A DNA stretch of 64,000 nt from Brevibacterium sanguinis (lineage in GTDB: Bacteria; Actinomycetota; Actinomycetes; Actinomycetales; Brevibacteriaceae): contig NZ_QNSB01000009.1 in the NCBI RefSeq assembly GCF_003315415.1, positions 62,001-126,000 of the forward strand. Reading direction: 5' to 3'. The notes beneath the pieces were generated by a model. That model ran no database searches and had not been told where the DNA came from. It saw only the letters and a list, made by a program, of their open reading frames with translations. Numbering within the stretch: position 1 is the first letter of the stretch; each line of letters starts with the position of its first letter. The translations under genes were made by a program, and so were the position numbers. This document shows positions 52,097 to 60,237 of the stretch, one piece after another.

Positions 52097-53196
52097 GGAC
52101 CGACGACGAGGGAGCGCACATCGTCCCAGACGGCGTCCGGGCCGATGTCGGCGATGAACGAGGGGTCGTGGGCGCACCGGTCCGCGGTCCAGCCGACCTG
52201 GGTGACGTCGACTCCACATTCGGGGCAGCGAGTGACCCAGGACAGGTGGCTCCGGTGCCGGCTGCGTCCGAAGGGTCCGGCATTGATGTGGTTGCCCACC
52301 CAGAACAGGCCCACCGTGGCGGTGCCGACGGCGGACGCCAGATGCCTGGGTCCACTGTCGTTGCCGAGCACGACGTCGCTGACGGCGAGCACCCCGAGGA
52401 GCTCGGAGAGGCTGAGGCGACCGGCCAGCGACGAGATCGCCGCCGGCCCGGTCCCCGGCGCGCGCCCCTCGGCCTGTTCGACGATCCCGACGGCGGCCGC
52501 GGCGTCCTCGTCGTCGCCGACGACGAGGACCTGCCAGCCCTCGGCCACCGCCCGGGCGGCCACGTCGGCGAACCGGCCGACGGGCCACCGGCGACGCGGG
52601 TCGGTCGCGCCCGGGTGGATCGTCAGTAGCGCCGGTGCCTGCCCGTCCCTGAGGCCGAGAGCCGTGGCGCGCTCCTCGGCGGTGACCGCCAGCTGCGGAT
52701 CGAGGCGACGGGCCCCGGCCCCGGCGAGGCCGACGACCTCCAGCGCCCGGAGCATCTCGTGCTGATAGTAGCGGTAGGTGAGGTTCCGCTCGAGCGCCGC
52801 GGCGTCCTCCGTGCGGGTGCCCACAGTGTGGCGTGCGCCGAGGCCGAGCAGGAAGGGGTTGGAGAACCGTCCTCCCCCGTGCACCTGCACACCGAGGTCG
52901 AACCGGCGCGCGCGCATCGTGGTGCGGAACTCCTCGAGCGCCTCGGGGTCCTCAGGTCCCGGCCGGACGCCCTCGGAGCAGGGCAGGACGACGACGTCGT
53001 CGACGGGACCCGGCCGGTCGGCGAGGAGCGCACGGTGCGAGGGGCTGCCGAGGAGGGTGATCGCGGCCCCCGGGTACGCGGCGGCGAGCGCGTCGATGGC
53101 CGGCATCGCGAACATCAGGTCGCCGAGTCCGCCTCCGCGCAGGACCGCGATGCGCTCGATCGAGGAGAACTTCTCACCGGCTGTTCCAATGAACAC
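52093..53196 (-). CDS. Glycosyltransferase family 9 protein with Cys-rich tail, first of pair
   Basis: A 367-aa GT9 protein. IAVLRGGGLGDLMFAMPAIDALAAAYPGA opens it, LLTIHPGATDPRRRWPVGRFADVAA is the donor motif, and VVLGNDSGPRHLASAVGTATVGLFW the C-terminal signature. The final 45 residues hold WVTRCPECGVDVTQVG...DRCAHD, a CxxC plus Cys/His set that could bind zinc, unusual for enterobacterial heptosyltransferases. It is coupled to the next GT9 gene by a 4-bp overlap. Confidence 0.88.
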   Translation of the reverse strand: MFIGTAGEKFSSIERIAVLRGGGLGDLMFAMPAIDALAAAYPGAAITLLGSPSHRALLADRPGPVDDVVVLPCSEGVRPGPEDPEALEEFRTTMRARRFDLGVQVHGGGRFSNPFLLGLGARHTVGTRTEDAAALERNLTYRYYQHEMLRALEVVGLAGAGARRLDPQLAVTAEERATALGLRDGQAPALLTIHPGATDPRRRWPVGRFADVAARAVAEGWQVLVVGDDEDAAAAVGIVEQAEGRAPGTGPAAISSLAGRLSLSELLGVLAVSDVVLGNDSGPRHLASAVGTATVGLFWVGNHINAGPFGRSRHRSHLSWVTRCPECGVDVTQVGWTADRCAHDPSFIADIGPDAVWDDVRSLVVGP

Positions 53197-53498
53197 TGCT
53201 GTCCCCTCCCCTGGATCCCGCGACCGTCCGGGACTCCCGGTGTGTCGGCCGCCACCTCTCGGTGCTCACTGTATCCGCAAGGCCGACTGCCGCCCAAGTG
53301 CGCTCCCACCCGGCCCGGGCGCGGCGGGGCCACCGCTGCGGGTCCGACCGTCGCCTCGCCCTGGTCCGACCGCCGCCTCGCCCTGGTGCGACCGTCCGCT
53401 CGCGGCTGCACTCCATCGACAAGCCGCGCGCACCTGGGTACCGTGAAGCATAGGACCAGGCGGGCATCCAGCCCTCCGTCTTCAGCTGAGGAGCACCC
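53197..53498. other. Divergent promoter gap with repeats
   Basis: The 302 bp between the GT9 pair and the epimerase fusion contain the 22-bp tandem repeats at 53341-53407. A moderately A/T-rich stretch near 53440-53455 could hold the promoter of the plus-strand cluster. No gene is supported. Confidence 0.5.
53341..53407. repeat. Three tandem 22-23-bp units
   Basis: GGTCCGACCGTCGCCTCGCC (+CT) at 53341-53362, a one-mismatch copy at 53363-53384 and a diverged third copy at 53385-53407 lie in the divergent gap. Confidence 0.85.
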
Positions 53499-55361
53499 AT
53501 GCGCGTTGCCGTCGTCGGAGCCACCGGGAACACGGGCACCGCGGTGCTCACGGCCCTCCTCGATCGTCGCGAGGTCACCGAGGTCCTCGGGATCGCCCGG
53601 CGCATGCCGGACGTCACCGTGGCCCCCTACTCCGACTGCGAGTGGACGTCGGTGGACATCGCGGCGGCCAGCTCCGAGGAGCAGGCGCTCGAGGAGCTGC
53701 GCGAGGCCTTCCGCGACGTCGACGCCGTCGTCCACCTCGCCTGGCTCATCCAGCCGAACACGCACCGTGAGCTGCTGCGCCGGGTCAACGTCGACGGGAC
53801 GATGCGGGTGGCTCGGGCTGCGGCGGACGCCGGGGTCTCCCACCTCGTCGTCGCCTCCTCGTGGGCCGCGTACTCACCGGATTCGAGCGAGGACCGCCGG
53901 GACGAATCGTGGCCGGTGGGAGGAATCGCCTCCTCGCACTACAGCGTCGACAAGGCCGCCCAGGAACAGGTCCTCGACGAGTTCGCCGCCGCCCATCCCG
54001 AGGTCCTCGTCACCCGGCTGCGCCCGGCCCTCGTGTTCCAGGCCGATGCCGCCCATCAGATCCAGCGGTACTTCCTCGGCCGCTGGATCCCGATGCAGAC
54101 CCTCGGTGCCCTCGCACCCCCGGTCCTGCCCGTGCCCAAGGGGCTGCGCGGGGTCCAGGCGGTGACCGCCGAGGACCTCGCCGCCGCGTATGCCTCGGCT
54201 GTCGTCAACCGGGTCCCCGGGGCGTTCAACATCTGCGCCGACGACATCCTCGGCCCCCGGGAGCTCGCCGACATCGTCGACCATGGCCGCTTCGTCGAGC
54301 TGCCACCGCGCCTGGTCCGCGCCTTCGTCTTCGGGGCGCACAAGGCCAGACTGCTCGCGGCGGACGAGGGCTGGCTCGACATGGCACTGTCGGTTCCCCG
54401 GATGGACAATGCCGCCGCGAAGCGGGAGCTCGGCTGGACTCCCCGCACCTCGGCCGCCGACGCCCTGCGGATCCTCCTCTCGGGGATGATCGCCGGATCG
54501 GGCACGGCCTCGGTCCCGCTGCGCCCCCGCGACCCCGACACCGGGCATCTGTCCACCGTCGAGGAGCCGGTGGCCGTGGGCGCCGCCGCACGCCGGGGCG
54601 GTCCGAACGTCTCCGACACCGTCAGCGTCGACCTCCTCAACCTCTATCTGTCCGACCACCTCACCGGGGCCACCGCCGGGGTGGAGCGGATCGAGCGGAT
54701 GGCGGCCGAGTACGTGGACACGCCCGTCTTCGCCACCCTCTCCCAGATCGCCGAGGAGATCCGTCTCGAGCGCTCGTTCCTCCGGAATCTCATCCACGAT
54801 CTCGGCATGAAGCAGATGCCCTACCGGCAGGCGCTGTCCTGGGTCGGCGAGCGGCTCGGCCGGCTGAAGAGCAACGGCAGGGTCGTCGAGCGCTCCCCGA
54901 TGTCCCTCGTGCTCGAGGCCGAGCTCATGCGCAGCGCCGTGATGGGCAAGCGCGGAGGCTGGCTGACCCTCGAGACGAACGCCGAGCTCCTGGGCCTCGA
55001 CCCCCAGGTCTTCGGCGATCTGGCCGAGCGGGCACTGGCGCAGGCCGACGCCCTCGAGGACGTCCACGCCTATGCCCGCGCCCGCGCCTTCCGCAACGAT
55101 CGTGAGACCTTCACCCCACAGACCCCCGATCACGCCCGTGATCAGGCTGCAGAAGAGCACAGTGAGGAGTCCGCCATGACAGAGAACCCCGAGGGCACCG
55201 GTCCCGACGCCGACGACGTCGAGACCGTTCCGGAGACGGCGCCGGAGCGGGAGGCCGAGCGCCCGGGCACCACGGCCGATCGCAAGGCCCACGACGACGC
55301 GCTCGCCGACGAATGGGGCGACGAGTCCTTCCCGAGCAGCGACCCGCCCGGCCACTACTGA
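53499..55361 (+). CDS. NAD-dependent epimerase/dehydratase fused to a helical domain and an acidic tail
   Basis: A 620-aa three-part protein. Residues 1-335 are an extended SDR: MRVAVVGATGNTGTAVL binds NAD and Tyr148/Lys152 (SVDK after HY) is the YxxxK pair. Residues about 378-525 (VSVDLLNLYLSDHLTGATAGVERIERMAAEY and on) are all-helical and resemble ferritin-like domains. Residues 560-620 are a Glu/Asp-rich segment ending DEWGDESFPSSDPPGHY, a tail seen in small stress proteins. GTGAGGAGTCCGCC before the in-frame ATG at 55176 could start a separate 61-aa product. GAGGAG precedes the ATG at 53499. It leads the redox cluster. Confidence 0.82.
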   Translation: MRVAVVGATGNTGTAVLTALLDRREVTEVLGIARRMPDVTVAPYSDCEWTSVDIAAASSEEQALEELREAFRDVDAVVHLAWLIQPNTHRELLRRVNVDGTMRVARAAADAGVSHLVVASSWAAYSPDSSEDRRDESWPVGGIASSHYSVDKAAQEQVLDEFAAAHPEVLVTRLRPALVFQADAAHQIQRYFLGRWIPMQTLGALAPPVLPVPKGLRGVQAVTAEDLAAAYASAVVNRVPGAFNICADDILGPRELADIVDHGRFVELPPRLVRAFVFGAHKARLLAADEGWLDMALSVPRMDNAAAKRELGWTPRTSAADALRILLSGMIAGSGTASVPLRPRDPDTGHLSTVEEPVAVGAAARRGGPNVSDTVSVDLLNLYLSDHLTGATAGVERIERMAAEYVDTPVFATLSQIAEEIRLERSFLRNLIHDLGMKQMPYRQALSWVGERLGRLKSNGRVVERSPMSLVLEAELMRSAVMGKRGGWLTLETNAELLGLDPQVFGDLAERALAQADALEDVHAYARARAFRNDRETFTPQTPDHARDQAAEEHSEESAMTENPEGTGPDADDVETVPETAPEREAERPGTTADRKAHDDALADEWGDESFPSSDPPGHY

Positions 55362-55459
55362 GGCCCGCCCGGCCCGCATCCGTTTGTCAAGCCCCCTTGT
55401 GCAGCGTCCGGGCGCTGTGAAGGATGGGAGCAGCACCGACACCTGCAGGAGGCCAAGAC

Positions 55460-56638
55460 ATGCGAGCTCTGACCTGGCAAGGCAAACGCGACGTCAGCGT
55501 GGAGACGGTGATGGATCCGGTCCTCCGTGAGCCCACGGACGTCATCATCGAAGTCACCTCGACGGCGATCTGCGGCTCCGACCTCCACCTCTACGAGGTG
55601 CTCGGACCGTTCATGGACAAGGGCGACATCCTCGGTCACGAGCCGATGGGCGTCGTCGTCGAGGCAGGCGCCGAATCGGGACGCGCGGTCGGAGACCGGG
55701 TCGTCGTCCCCTTCGGGATCGCATGCGGGCGCTGCTGGATGTGCACGCGGGGACTGACCTCGCAGTGCGAGACCACCCAGGTGCGCGAACACGGAAGCGG
55801 AGCAGCGCTGTTCGGCTACTCCCGCCTCTACGGCTCCGTGCCCGGCGGACAGGCCGAGCTGCTGCGCGTCCCGCACGCGGACTTCGGCGCGGTCGAGGTC
55901 GGCACCGAGCTGCCCGATCACCGCTACCTCTTCCTCAGCGACGTCATCCCCACCGCATGGCAGGCCGTCGACTACGCCGGCGTCGGCCTCGGCGACACCG
56001 TGGCCGTGTACGGACTCGGCCCCATCGGGCAGATGGCCGCCCGCATCGCCGCCCACCTCGGCGCGAGGGTCTACGGGATCGATCCGGTGCCCGAGCGCCG
56101 GGAGATGGCGGCGCGCCACCACGCCCGCGTCTTCGACACCGACGACGACACGCACGAGGCGATCCGCGAGGACACGGCCGGGCGCGGCCCCGACGCCGTC
56201 ATCGACGCCGTCGGGATGGAAGCCCACGGCTCCCCGCTCGCCCAGGCCGCCCACCAGGCGGTGAGCCTCCTGCCCGATGCGATCGGCCGGAAGATGATGG
56301 AGGCCGGCGGCGTCGACCGGCTCTCCGCCCTGCACTCGGCGATCGACCTCGTCCGCCGCGGCGGGACCGTGTCCGTCACCGGGGTCTACGGCGGGGAGGC
56401 GAGCCCGCTGCCGATGCTCACCCTCTTCGACAAGCAGATCCAGCTGCGCATGGGCCAATGCAACGTCCACCGGTGGATCGACGAGCTGCTGCCCCTCGTC
56501 GAGGATCCGACCGACCCGCTCGGCACGGACGATCTCGTCACCCACCGGCTGCCGCTCAGCGCCGCCCCCGATGCCTACGAGTCGTTCCAGAAGAAGACCG
56601 ACGGCTGCATCAAGGTCGTCCTGGACCCCGCCTCATGA
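55460..56638 (+). CDS. Zinc-dependent medium-chain dehydrogenase (formaldehyde dehydrogenase-like)
   Basis: A 392-aa MDR enzyme. AICGSDLHLYEV holds the catalytic-zinc cysteine, DILGHEPMGVVVE the GHE motif, and CGRCWMCTRGLTSQC the four structural-zinc cysteines. VYGLGPIGQMAARIAAHLG is the NAD-binding loop. The length and long insertion resemble glutathione-independent formaldehyde or threonine-type dehydrogenases; the substrate is open. The ATG at 55460 follows CAGGAGGCC. The stop overlaps the next start by 4 bp (ATGA). Confidence 0.88.
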   Translation: MRALTWQGKRDVSVETVMDPVLREPTDVIIEVTSTAICGSDLHLYEVLGPFMDKGDILGHEPMGVVVEAGAESGRAVGDRVVVPFGIACGRCWMCTRGLTSQCETTQVREHGSGAALFGYSRLYGSVPGGQAELLRVPHADFGAVEVGTELPDHRYLFLSDVIPTAWQAVDYAGVGLGDTVAVYGLGPIGQMAARIAAHLGARVYGIDPVPERREMAARHHARVFDTDDDTHEAIREDTAGRGPDAVIDAVGMEAHGSPLAQAAHQAVSLLPDAIGRKMMEAGGVDRLSALHSAIDLVRRGGTVSVTGVYGGEASPLPMLTLFDKQIQLRMGQCNVHRWIDELLPLVEDPTDPLGTDDLVTHRLPLSAAPDAYESFQKKTDGCIKVVLDPAS

Positions 56639-58053
56639 GCGCCCCGGTCTGGTCCGAGGGGACGGGGCCACGGCCCGAGACGGCCGCTCGGCTCCCCGTC
56701 GGCGACCATGTCGACGTCGTCGTCGTGGGGGCCGGCCTGACGGGCCTCTTCACTGCGCGCACCCTCGCCGAGGCGGGTCGGACGGTGGTCGTCGTCGAAG
56801 CCCGCTCCGTCGGCTCCTGCGCCAGCGGGGCGTCCACGGGCAAGGCGAGCCTGCTCCAGGCCGCCCGGCACTCCCTCATCGCGGACTCGCTGAGCCTCGG
56901 CGTCGCCCGTGAGCATCTGCGCGCGCATGCCCACGGGCTCGAGGAGATCCTCTCCCTGTCGGCATCCCGGCGCTTCGGGCTCGAGCGGGCCAGCGCCTTC
57001 ACCGTCGCCGGCACCTCGGCGGGAGTCGAGCAGGTGCGCCGCGAGCACGAGGTCTGCCGGGAGCTCGGCCTGCCGGTGACCCTCCACGAGTCCCTCGACG
57101 CCCCCTACCCGGTGCACGCGGCCCTCGAGCTTCCCGATCAGGTCCAGCTCGATCCCCTCGCCCTCCTCGGCGAGCTCGTCGCAGCCGTCGCCGAGGCCGG
57201 TGGGCGGATCGTCGAAGGGTGCCGGGTGACGGGGCTCGACGACGACGGCGACCTCGTCTCCGTGGAGACGAGCATGGGGGATCTGAGCGCCGACCACGTC
57301 GTTCTCGCCACCGCCAGTCCGATCCTCGACCATGTCCCGACGACGACGACGCTCGTCCCCCACCGCTCGTACCTGTGCGCCTTCGACGTGCCGGATCAGC
57401 CGCTGACCGGCATGCACATCTCGGTCGACTCCCCGAGCCGATCCCTGCGCACCGCCGTGGTCGACGGACGGAGGCGCCTGCTCGTCGGCGGCAGCGGACA
57501 CCGCACGGGCGAGGCCCGCAGCACCCGCCGCCTCGTCGACGACCTCGAGGCCTGGACCACGGAGCACTTCCCCGGCGCCCGCCTCACCCATGCCTGGTCG
57601 GCCCAGGACCACCATCCGGTCGGACTGGTCCCCCTGGTCACCACGTTCGGCGGCGAATCCGGTCGGGTCCACTTCGCCGGCGGCTACAGCAAATGGGGAG
57701 TCACCGGCGCCCCGGCCGCCGCGCGGCACCTGACCGATCGTCTCCTCGGCCGTCCCGAGACCGTGTCCTTCGGCACCCCCTCGACGTGGGGCCGGGCGAA
57801 GAACGCGCTGAGGTCGCAGGCGAAGGCCCCCGCGATGATGGCGGGCAGCCTCGTCCGCGACGGGCTCACAGGCGAGGCGAGGGTCGACGGTGAGGACGTC
57901 AGGGTCAGCCTCGTCTGCCCCCACGCCGGCGGGATCTGCACCTGGAACGATGCCGAGAGCACGTGGGACTGCCCGCTCCACGGGTCCCGCTTCGGTCCCG
58001 CCGGCACCATCCTCGAGGGCCCCGCCACCACCGACCTCGACCGGCTCCGCTGA
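56635..58053 (+). CDS. FAD-dependent oxidoreductase with C-terminal Rieske domain
   Basis: A 472-aa fusion. Residues 28-370 are a DAO-type flavoprotein (VDVVVVGAGLTGLFTARTLAEAGRTVVVVEA; later HFAGGYSKWGVTGAPAAARHL). Residues about 425-472 are a Rieske [2Fe-2S] domain with CPHAGGICTWN and CPLHGSRFGPAG, both Cys-x-His and Cys-x2-His pairs present. This arrangement is known from a group of oxidoreductases of uncertain substrate found in stress gene clusters. It is coupled to the dehydrogenase upstream by ATGA overlap. Confidence 0.9.
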   Translation: MSAPVWSEGTGPRPETAARLPVGDHVDVVVVGAGLTGLFTARTLAEAGRTVVVVEARSVGSCASGASTGKASLLQAARHSLIADSLSLGVAREHLRAHAHGLEEILSLSASRRFGLERASAFTVAGTSAGVEQVRREHEVCRELGLPVTLHESLDAPYPVHAALELPDQVQLDPLALLGELVAAVAEAGGRIVEGCRVTGLDDDGDLVSVETSMGDLSADHVVLATASPILDHVPTTTTLVPHRSYLCAFDVPDQPLTGMHISVDSPSRSLRTAVVDGRRRLLVGGSGHRTGEARSTRRLVDDLEAWTTEHFPGARLTHAWSAQDHHPVGLVPLVTTFGGESGRVHFAGGYSKWGVTGAPAAARHLTDRLLGRPETVSFGTPSTWGRAKNALRSQAKAPAMMAGSLVRDGLTGEARVDGEDVRVSLVCPHAGGICTWNDAESTWDCPLHGSRFGPAGTILEGPATTDLDRLR

Positions 58054-58086
58054 GCGCGGAGCCGTCATCGACGAACAGGAGGAGAG

Positions 58087-59880
58087 ATGACAGACACCGA
58101 CAGGCAGACCGCCGATCTCATCGTCGACCGACTCCGCGACTGGGACGTCGAACGCGTCTACGGATACGCGGGAGACGGGAACAACCCCCTCCTCGGGGCG
58201 CTGCGGCGCTCCGCGGCCGCTCCCCGATTCATCAGCGCCCGGCATGAGGAGGGCGCGGCGTTCATGGCCGTCGGCGAGGCGAAGTACACCGGACGCGTCG
58301 GCGTCGTCACCTCGACGCAGGGCCCCGGCGCCGTGCATCTCCTCAACCCCCTCTACGACGCGAAGCTCGACAGCGCCCCCGTCGTCGCCCTCGTCGCCCA
58401 GCAGCACACGAGCGTCCTCGGCTCCGACTACCAGCAGGAGATCGACCTCCAGACCCTCTTCCACGACGTCGCCTCCCCGTTCGTCCAGCTCGTCTCCTCC
58501 CCCGAGCAGCTGCCGATGGTCCTCGACCGGGCGTTCCGCTCGGCCCTGGCCACCGCCCAGCCCGCGGTGCTCATCCTCCCCCACGACGTCCAGCAGGCCC
58601 CGGCGCCCGAGCACGGCCAGGCCCATGGCGAGGTCGTCACCTCCCCGCGCTGGTCCACCGGACGGGTCCTTCCCCGCGACGAGGACCTCGCCGAGGCGGC
58701 GGCGACGATCGAGGCGGGAGAGAAGGTCGCCCTCCTCGTCGGCCGCGGCGCCAAGCACGCCGGCGCCGAGGTCCTCGCCCTGGCCGAGCACCTCGGCGCC
58801 GGGATCACCACGAGTCTGCTCGGCAAGCCGTTCGTCGACGAAGGCCACGCGCTGGCCGCCGGGACGATGGGGCACCTGGGCACGAGCGCCTCGGCGCAGA
58901 TCCTCCAGGGCTGCGACACGCTCGTCATCATCGGATCCAACGATCCGTGGACCGAGTTCTACCCCGCCCCTGGGTCGGCGCGGGTGGTCCAGATCGACAT
59001 CGACCCGGCGATGCTCGGCAATCGCCATCCCGTCGACGTCGGCGTCGTCGGTGAGGCCGGCCCGACGATCGAGGCCCTGCTCGAGCGGCTGTCCCCGCGT
59101 CCCGACTCCCCCTGGCGGACCGAGGTCGAGCACCGGGTCCGCGCCTGGCACGAGATCGCCGCGGAGCGGGCGTACATCCCCGCCGAGCCGCTCAACCCGG
59201 AACTCGTCGTCCGGCGCTTCGCCGAGCGGGTCGGGGCGGACTGGCAGGTCGCGATCGACGTCGGCAGCGCCGTCTACCACTATGTGCGGCAGATGCGGCT
59301 GCCCACCACCGTCCCCGCCCACCTGTCGAGCACTCTGGCGAGCATGGGCTGTGCGATCCCCTTCGGGGTCGCGGCCAAGGAGAGTTCGCCCCGGCGTCCG
59401 GTCGCCGTGCTCGCCGGCGACGGTGCGATGGAGATGCTCGGCAACACCGAGCTGGTCACCGTCGCCGAGCGCTGGCCGCAGTGGGACGACCCCCGCTTCG
59501 TCATCCTCGTCCTCTGCAACCGGGACCTGTCCGAGGTGACGTGGGAGCAGCGGGAGATGGAGGCGCAGCCGCGCTTCGCGCCGTCCCAGGACGTCCCCGG
59601 GTTCGACTTCGCCGGCTACGCGCGGCTCCTCGGGCTCCACGGGGTCAGCGTCGCGGATCCGGATTCCGTCGAGGCGGCGCTCGACGAGGCGTTCGCGGCC
59701 GACAGGCCGGTCCTCATCGAGGCGGTCACCGACCCCGACGTGCCGCTGCTGCCGCCGTTCCCCCACGGCCGGCAGAAGCTCGAAGCGATGCGCACCGGAA
59801 TCGAGGCCGAGGGCGAACCGGGCGCCCATGCCCTCGAGCTCCTGGCGGCCTATGCCCGGATCGAGGAGGAGCGGCAGTGA
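58087..59880 (+). CDS. Thiamine-diphosphate-dependent enzyme, pyruvate oxidase-like
   Basis: A 597-aa ThDP enzyme with the three-domain order of the acetolactate synthase/pyruvate oxidase group. VYGYAGDGNNPLLGALR and RHEEGAAFMAVGEAKYTG carry the catalytic glutamate, and VLAGDGAMEMLGNTELVTVAERWPQW the ThDP-Mg motif. It resembles quinone-dependent pyruvate dehydrogenase (PoxB), but no clear C-terminal membrane helix is seen, so decarboxylase or other activity is possible. AGGAGGAGAG precedes the ATG. The stop codon directly abuts that of the convergent DUF3017 gene. Confidence 0.88.
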   Translation: MTDTDRQTADLIVDRLRDWDVERVYGYAGDGNNPLLGALRRSAAAPRFISARHEEGAAFMAVGEAKYTGRVGVVTSTQGPGAVHLLNPLYDAKLDSAPVVALVAQQHTSVLGSDYQQEIDLQTLFHDVASPFVQLVSSPEQLPMVLDRAFRSALATAQPAVLILPHDVQQAPAPEHGQAHGEVVTSPRWSTGRVLPRDEDLAEAAATIEAGEKVALLVGRGAKHAGAEVLALAEHLGAGITTSLLGKPFVDEGHALAAGTMGHLGTSASAQILQGCDTLVIIGSNDPWTEFYPAPGSARVVQIDIDPAMLGNRHPVDVGVVGEAGPTIEALLERLSPRPDSPWRTEVEHRVRAWHEIAAERAYIPAEPLNPELVVRRFAERVGADWQVAIDVGSAVYHYVRQMRLPTTVPAHLSSTLASMGCAIPFGVAAKESSPRRPVAVLAGDGAMEMLGNTELVTVAERWPQWDDPRFVILVLCNRDLSEVTWEQREMEAQPRFAPSQDVPGFDFAGYARLLGLHGVSVADPDSVEAALDEAFAADRPVLIEAVTDPDVPLLPPFPHGRQKLEAMRTGIEAEGEPGAHALELLAAYARIEEERQ

Positions 59881-60237
59881 TCAGCGGGTCTCCGGGACGA
59901 CGAGGGACACGACGACGAGGAGGCCCGCGAAGATGAGCATCGTCGCGACGTCGACCCCGCGGGAGCGGTTGACCCAGTAGTCGCGCCAGGGCGCGGGCAT
60001 CGCGCGGATGACGGCGAGGACGGCGGGCACGAGCGCGAGCACGAGGGCGCCGAGGCGGAACTCGATGAAGGTGCACACCGCGGCGATGACGACGCCGAGG
60101 AGGCAGAAGAGCAGGACCCAGTCCTTGGGCAGCGGGTTCGAGTAGCGCCGCTTCCAGTAGATCCAGCGCTTGGCCAGTGGACCTCGCCCGCGCCGGGCAT
60201 GGCGCGGGGAGGTCGGCTGCCGCTCAGTGGAAGAAAT
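59881..60237 (-). CDS. DUF3017 membrane protein with non-standard start
   Basis: Up to 118 aa with three hydrophobic segments: [37 protein letters not shown] and [18 protein letters not shown], separated by a conserved-type [16 protein letters not shown]. Length, topology and position after purH match actinobacterial DUF3017. No ATG/GTG/TTG occurs at the right place: the first (GTG 60078) would delete TM1. The best site is ATT at 60237, behind GGGGAG with 5-nt spacing and overlapping purH by 14 bp; CTG at 60177 is an alternative. Confidence 0.7.
   Translation of the reverse strand: MSSTERQPTSPRHARRGRGPLAKRWIYWKRRYSNPLPKDWVLLFCLLGVVIAAVCTFIEFRLGALVLALVPAVLAVIRAMPAPWRDYWVNRSRGVDVATMLIFAGLLVVVSLVVPETR

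Noticed and set aside
55383-55459. Riboswitch or leader element before the zinc dehydrogenase
   Set aside because: Only a 5-bp stem (CAGCG/CGCTG) is visible; no conserved aptamer words.
56575-59829. 1084-codon open frame on the minus strand across the redox cluster
   Set aside because: It covers three clearly coding plus-strand genes; its product is low-complexity and without domains.
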